From positions 1 through 29,522 of the IMG/VR virus record IMGVR_UViG_3300032087_000322: a stretch of 29,522 nucleotides of DNA; one strand, written 5' to 3'. Position numbers and translations under genes: made by a program. Below the pieces are notes generated by a model that made no database searches, had not been told where the DNA came from, and saw only the letters and a list, made by a program, of their open reading frames with translations. The stretch comes from a virus. Below, piece after piece: positions 28,425 through 29,522 of the stretch (within the stretch, counting starts at the first letter, position 1; each line of letters opens with the position of its first letter).

Positions 28425-28678
28425 CTTTTTTTACTCCTAGCGCGCGCAGACTTGTATATATCCTTGTCCGCAGTTCGCGCCTTGTCGCCTCGAATGTAAC
28501 TATTGACGCGGCCCATACTCCAAGCAGCCATTGGCACATTGCGTGAGCCAGAAGATAGGTATGCGCCCTGACCGCGTCGATATACTTTCGCCAACTCGCC
28601 ATAGGTCATGTTCGCCTTTTCTGCCTTCTCGCGGAGCGTCTTCTTGGTCGCCTCGGATAGTGGTTTAGCTTTTGCCAC
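28421..28678 (-). CDS. Small basic protein, DUF5824-like
   Basis: This is an 85-residue protein that starts with GTG 28676-28678. The segment GAYLSSGSRNVPMAAWSMGRVNSYIRGD resembles the DUF5824 signature as I recall it. The rest is helical and Lys-rich. It overlaps the next gene by 4 nt (ATGA) and the preceding gene by 14 nt. The function is not known. Confidence 0.7.
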   Translation of the reverse strand: MAKAKPLSEATKKTLREKAEKANMTYGELAKVYRRGQGAYLSSGSRNVPMAAWSMGRVNSYIRGDKARTADKDIYKSARARSKKR

Positions 28679-28871
28679 GTCTCTTCCTCTTCGACTGCGC
28701 GGCGCGTGACGCGCTCACTTTCTTGACGTCGATCTTGCGTCCCTCTTTGTAGGCTTTGGCGGTGCGCTTAATCTCCGCTGCCTTGCGAGATGGAGAGCGC
28801 GAACCAGCGACGTATTTCTTCGCGAGGCCGGTGCGCTTATCCTTCGGGACACTGGGAAACCGCCGCGCCAT
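28665..28871 (-). CDS. Small basic protein, DUF6321-like
   Basis: This is a 68-residue protein. RTGLAKKYVAGSRSPSRKAAEIKRTAKAYKEGRKI is similar to a small phage protein type I recall as DUF6321 (G.PKKYVSG...R..EIK). It is extremely basic (RKRRGKS end), so it may bind DNA or RNA. The ATG shares one base with the preceding stop. Confidence 0.7.
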   Translation of the reverse strand: MARRFPSVPKDKRTGLAKKYVAGSRSPSRKAAEIKRTAKAYKEGRKIDVKKVSASRAAQSKRKRRGKS

Positions 28872-29047
28872 TAAGCCCTCTTCCTCGCCTTTTTCTTGGC
28901 GGCGTCAGATAGCTGTCCGAAGTGAAACAGCTTCTTGCTCGACGCAGTGTGGCGAGCGCCGCTGTGAAGGGAGCCGTCGGGCATCTTGTGAGAGCCGCCA
29001 CGGTGCCGGGTGCCGTCGCGGAAATAATGTGCGACGCCCTTGGCCAT
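28871..29047 (-). CDS. Small basic conserved phage protein
   Basis: This is a 58-residue frame from ATG 29045-29047, overlapping the preceding stop by one base, to TAA 28871-28873. It reads MAKGVAHYFRDGTRHRGGSH, then KMPDGSLHSGARHTASSKKL, then a basic tail. The Y[FK]DGT..RG..HKMPDG.LHSG..H pattern is one I recall in many marine phages near head genes. Its role is unknown. Confidence 0.7.
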   Translation of the reverse strand: MAKGVAHYFRDGTRHRGGSHKMPDGSLHSGARHTASSKKLFHFGQLSDAAKKKARKRA

Positions 29048-29139
29048 CAGTTTGCGTACTTTCCGAGGACTTGGTTCGATATCTTCTTGCCGCCGCCCTT
29101 CTTGCCGCCCTTCATGCCCTTGCCCTTACCGTATCCCAT
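29047..29139 (-). CDS. 30-residue Gly/Lys-rich microprotein
   Basis: This frame runs from ATG 29137-29139, with GGAAGGA upstream, to TGA 29047-29049. The product is a run of Gly and Lys (MGYGKGKGMKGGKKGGGKKI) ending SNQVLGKYAN. It overlaps the upstream gene by 14 nt and the downstream gene by one base. The strong binding site and coupling support translation. Confidence 0.6.
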   Translation of the reverse strand: MGYGKGKGMKGGKKGGGKKISNQVLGKYAN

Positions 29140-29224
29140 CGTGCTTGTCCTTCCTTGAATAAGAGCCACGCCCCTTGCGCGGCTTCACGATTTGCTGCCT
29201 CAAGCCGCGAAGCGACGCGGCCAT
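29126..29224 (-). CDS. 32-residue ArfA-like microprotein
   Basis: This frame runs from ATG 29222-29224 to TAA 29126-29128. Residues 9-28, RQQIVKPRKGRGSYSRKDKH, share 12 of 20 positions with [20 protein letters not shown] of Escherichia coli ArfA as I remember it. That segment enters the empty mRNA channel of stalled ribosomes. The N-terminal helix that recruits release factor 2 in ArfA is largely missing here. A rescue or ribosome-modulating role is inferred, not shown. The start has only a weak binding site and lies five bases after the previous stop. Confidence 0.6.
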   Translation of the reverse strand: MAASLRGLRQQIVKPRKGRGSYSRKDKHDGIR

Positions 29225-29228
29225 CGGG

Positions 29229-29522
29229 TTACCACTTGGTGCGATCCGCCCAGTACGCGGCTGACATCTTGCCCTTTGCGATGTTCTTCGCATGACGCGC
29301 CTTGAACGATTTGCGCCTCGCGGCGGCTGATCTGCTCTCGCCCTCTCTTCTCGGCGACCCGCTGACGCCCTGCTGGCCGAAGCGGATCAACTTAACCTTG
29401 TCGCCCTCCTTCGCCACAACCACATGCGATGAGCGCGGGTGGTTCGGAGTGCGCTTCGGCTTATTGTAGCCGGAAACACCGGCTCGCGCTAGGCGGGGGT
29501 CTTTAGGGGCGCGTGGGGCCAT
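29229..29522 (-). CDS. Basic conserved phage protein, at window edge
   Basis: This is a 97-residue protein whose ATG is the last three bases of the window, so the start may lie further out. GYNKPKRTPNHPRSSHVVVAKEGDKVKLIRFGQQGV, then ARRKSFKARHAKNIAKGKMSAAYWADRTKW is a well-kept signature I recall from many marine phages near portal and terminase genes. The RRKSF..RHAKNI..GK.SA.YWA pattern is strongly basic and may bind nucleic acid. The function is unknown. Confidence 0.75.
   Translation of the reverse strand: MAPRAPKDPRLARAGVSGYNKPKRTPNHPRSSHVVVAKEGDKVKLIRFGQQGVSGSPRREGESRSAAARRKSFKARHAKNIAKGKMSAAYWADRTKW

Noticed and set aside
1-29522. tRNA genes, CRISPR arrays, insertion sequences, integrase or attachment sites
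   Set aside because: None was seen: no cloverleaf-like gap, no spaced direct repeats outside coding repeats, and no transposase or integrase motif.

Overview
This 29.5 kb window is part of the genome of a lytic-type tailed bacteriophage, most likely an uncultured marine podovirus-like phage of an alphaproteobacterium. The phage identity rests on a portal protein, acidic scaffold, SU10/DUF5309-type major capsid protein, adaptor-like and tail-fibre genes, putative DNA-ejection proteins and a holin/lysozyme cassette. The host guess is weaker. It rests on high G+C, a GTA-type 3TM holin and several small protein families that I remember mainly from marine phages. No integrase, tRNA or CRISPR array is visible. 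DNA polymerase and terminase are not in the window and presumably lie outside it.

Layout. (1) Positions 1-4899 read leftward: a DNA metabolism block with a primase/helicase, a possible ssDNA-binding protein, two PD-(D/E)XK nucleases and a C5-cytosine methyltransferase. (2) Positions 4900-5007 are a divergent control region with a perfect TATAAT box and a repeated GATATCA element. (3) Positions 5008-8490 read rightward: an early-type operon of small unknowns, a YqaJ-type exonuclease, a LexA-type DNA-binding domain and a CxxC protein, closed by a rho-independent terminator near 8531-8566. (4) Positions 8561-10870 read leftward: a lysis region with a 3TM holin, GH24 lysozyme, a nuclease and several very small membrane proteins linked by 1-4 nt overlaps. 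(5) Positions 10880-29522 read leftward: the virion block. In transcription order it holds a cluster of tiny basic proteins, portal, scaffold, capsid, head-tail connectors, tail fibres, a long repeat protein, a large beta-rich virion protein, internal/ejection proteins and two more appendage proteins.

Main discoveries. The major capsid gene is split by a compact group I intron of 210 nt (23800-24009, minus strand). Excising it joins a 68-nt first exon to the rest and restores a 316-residue capsid protein. The first exon pairs perfectly with an internal guide sequence, ending in the expected U-G pair. The cytosine methyltransferase gene carries a second open frame (3439-4029) in which its conserved motifs are re-read as a different motif-rich protein, a possible overprinted gene. 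The 18475-19608 protein is built of 13-14 gap-free 20-residue repeats followed by six tryptophans spaced exactly ten residues apart. A 32-residue protein at 29126-29224 matches the ribosome-binding segment of the rescue factor ArfA as I remember it.

How the genes work together: the leftward left arm copies and modifies phage DNA, and the rightward arm supplies recombination and probable regulators. The long leftward right arm builds the particle and then lyses the cell. Most neighbours overlap by 1-4 nt, so translational coupling is the rule. Functions come from motif recognition by eye; no database search was run.
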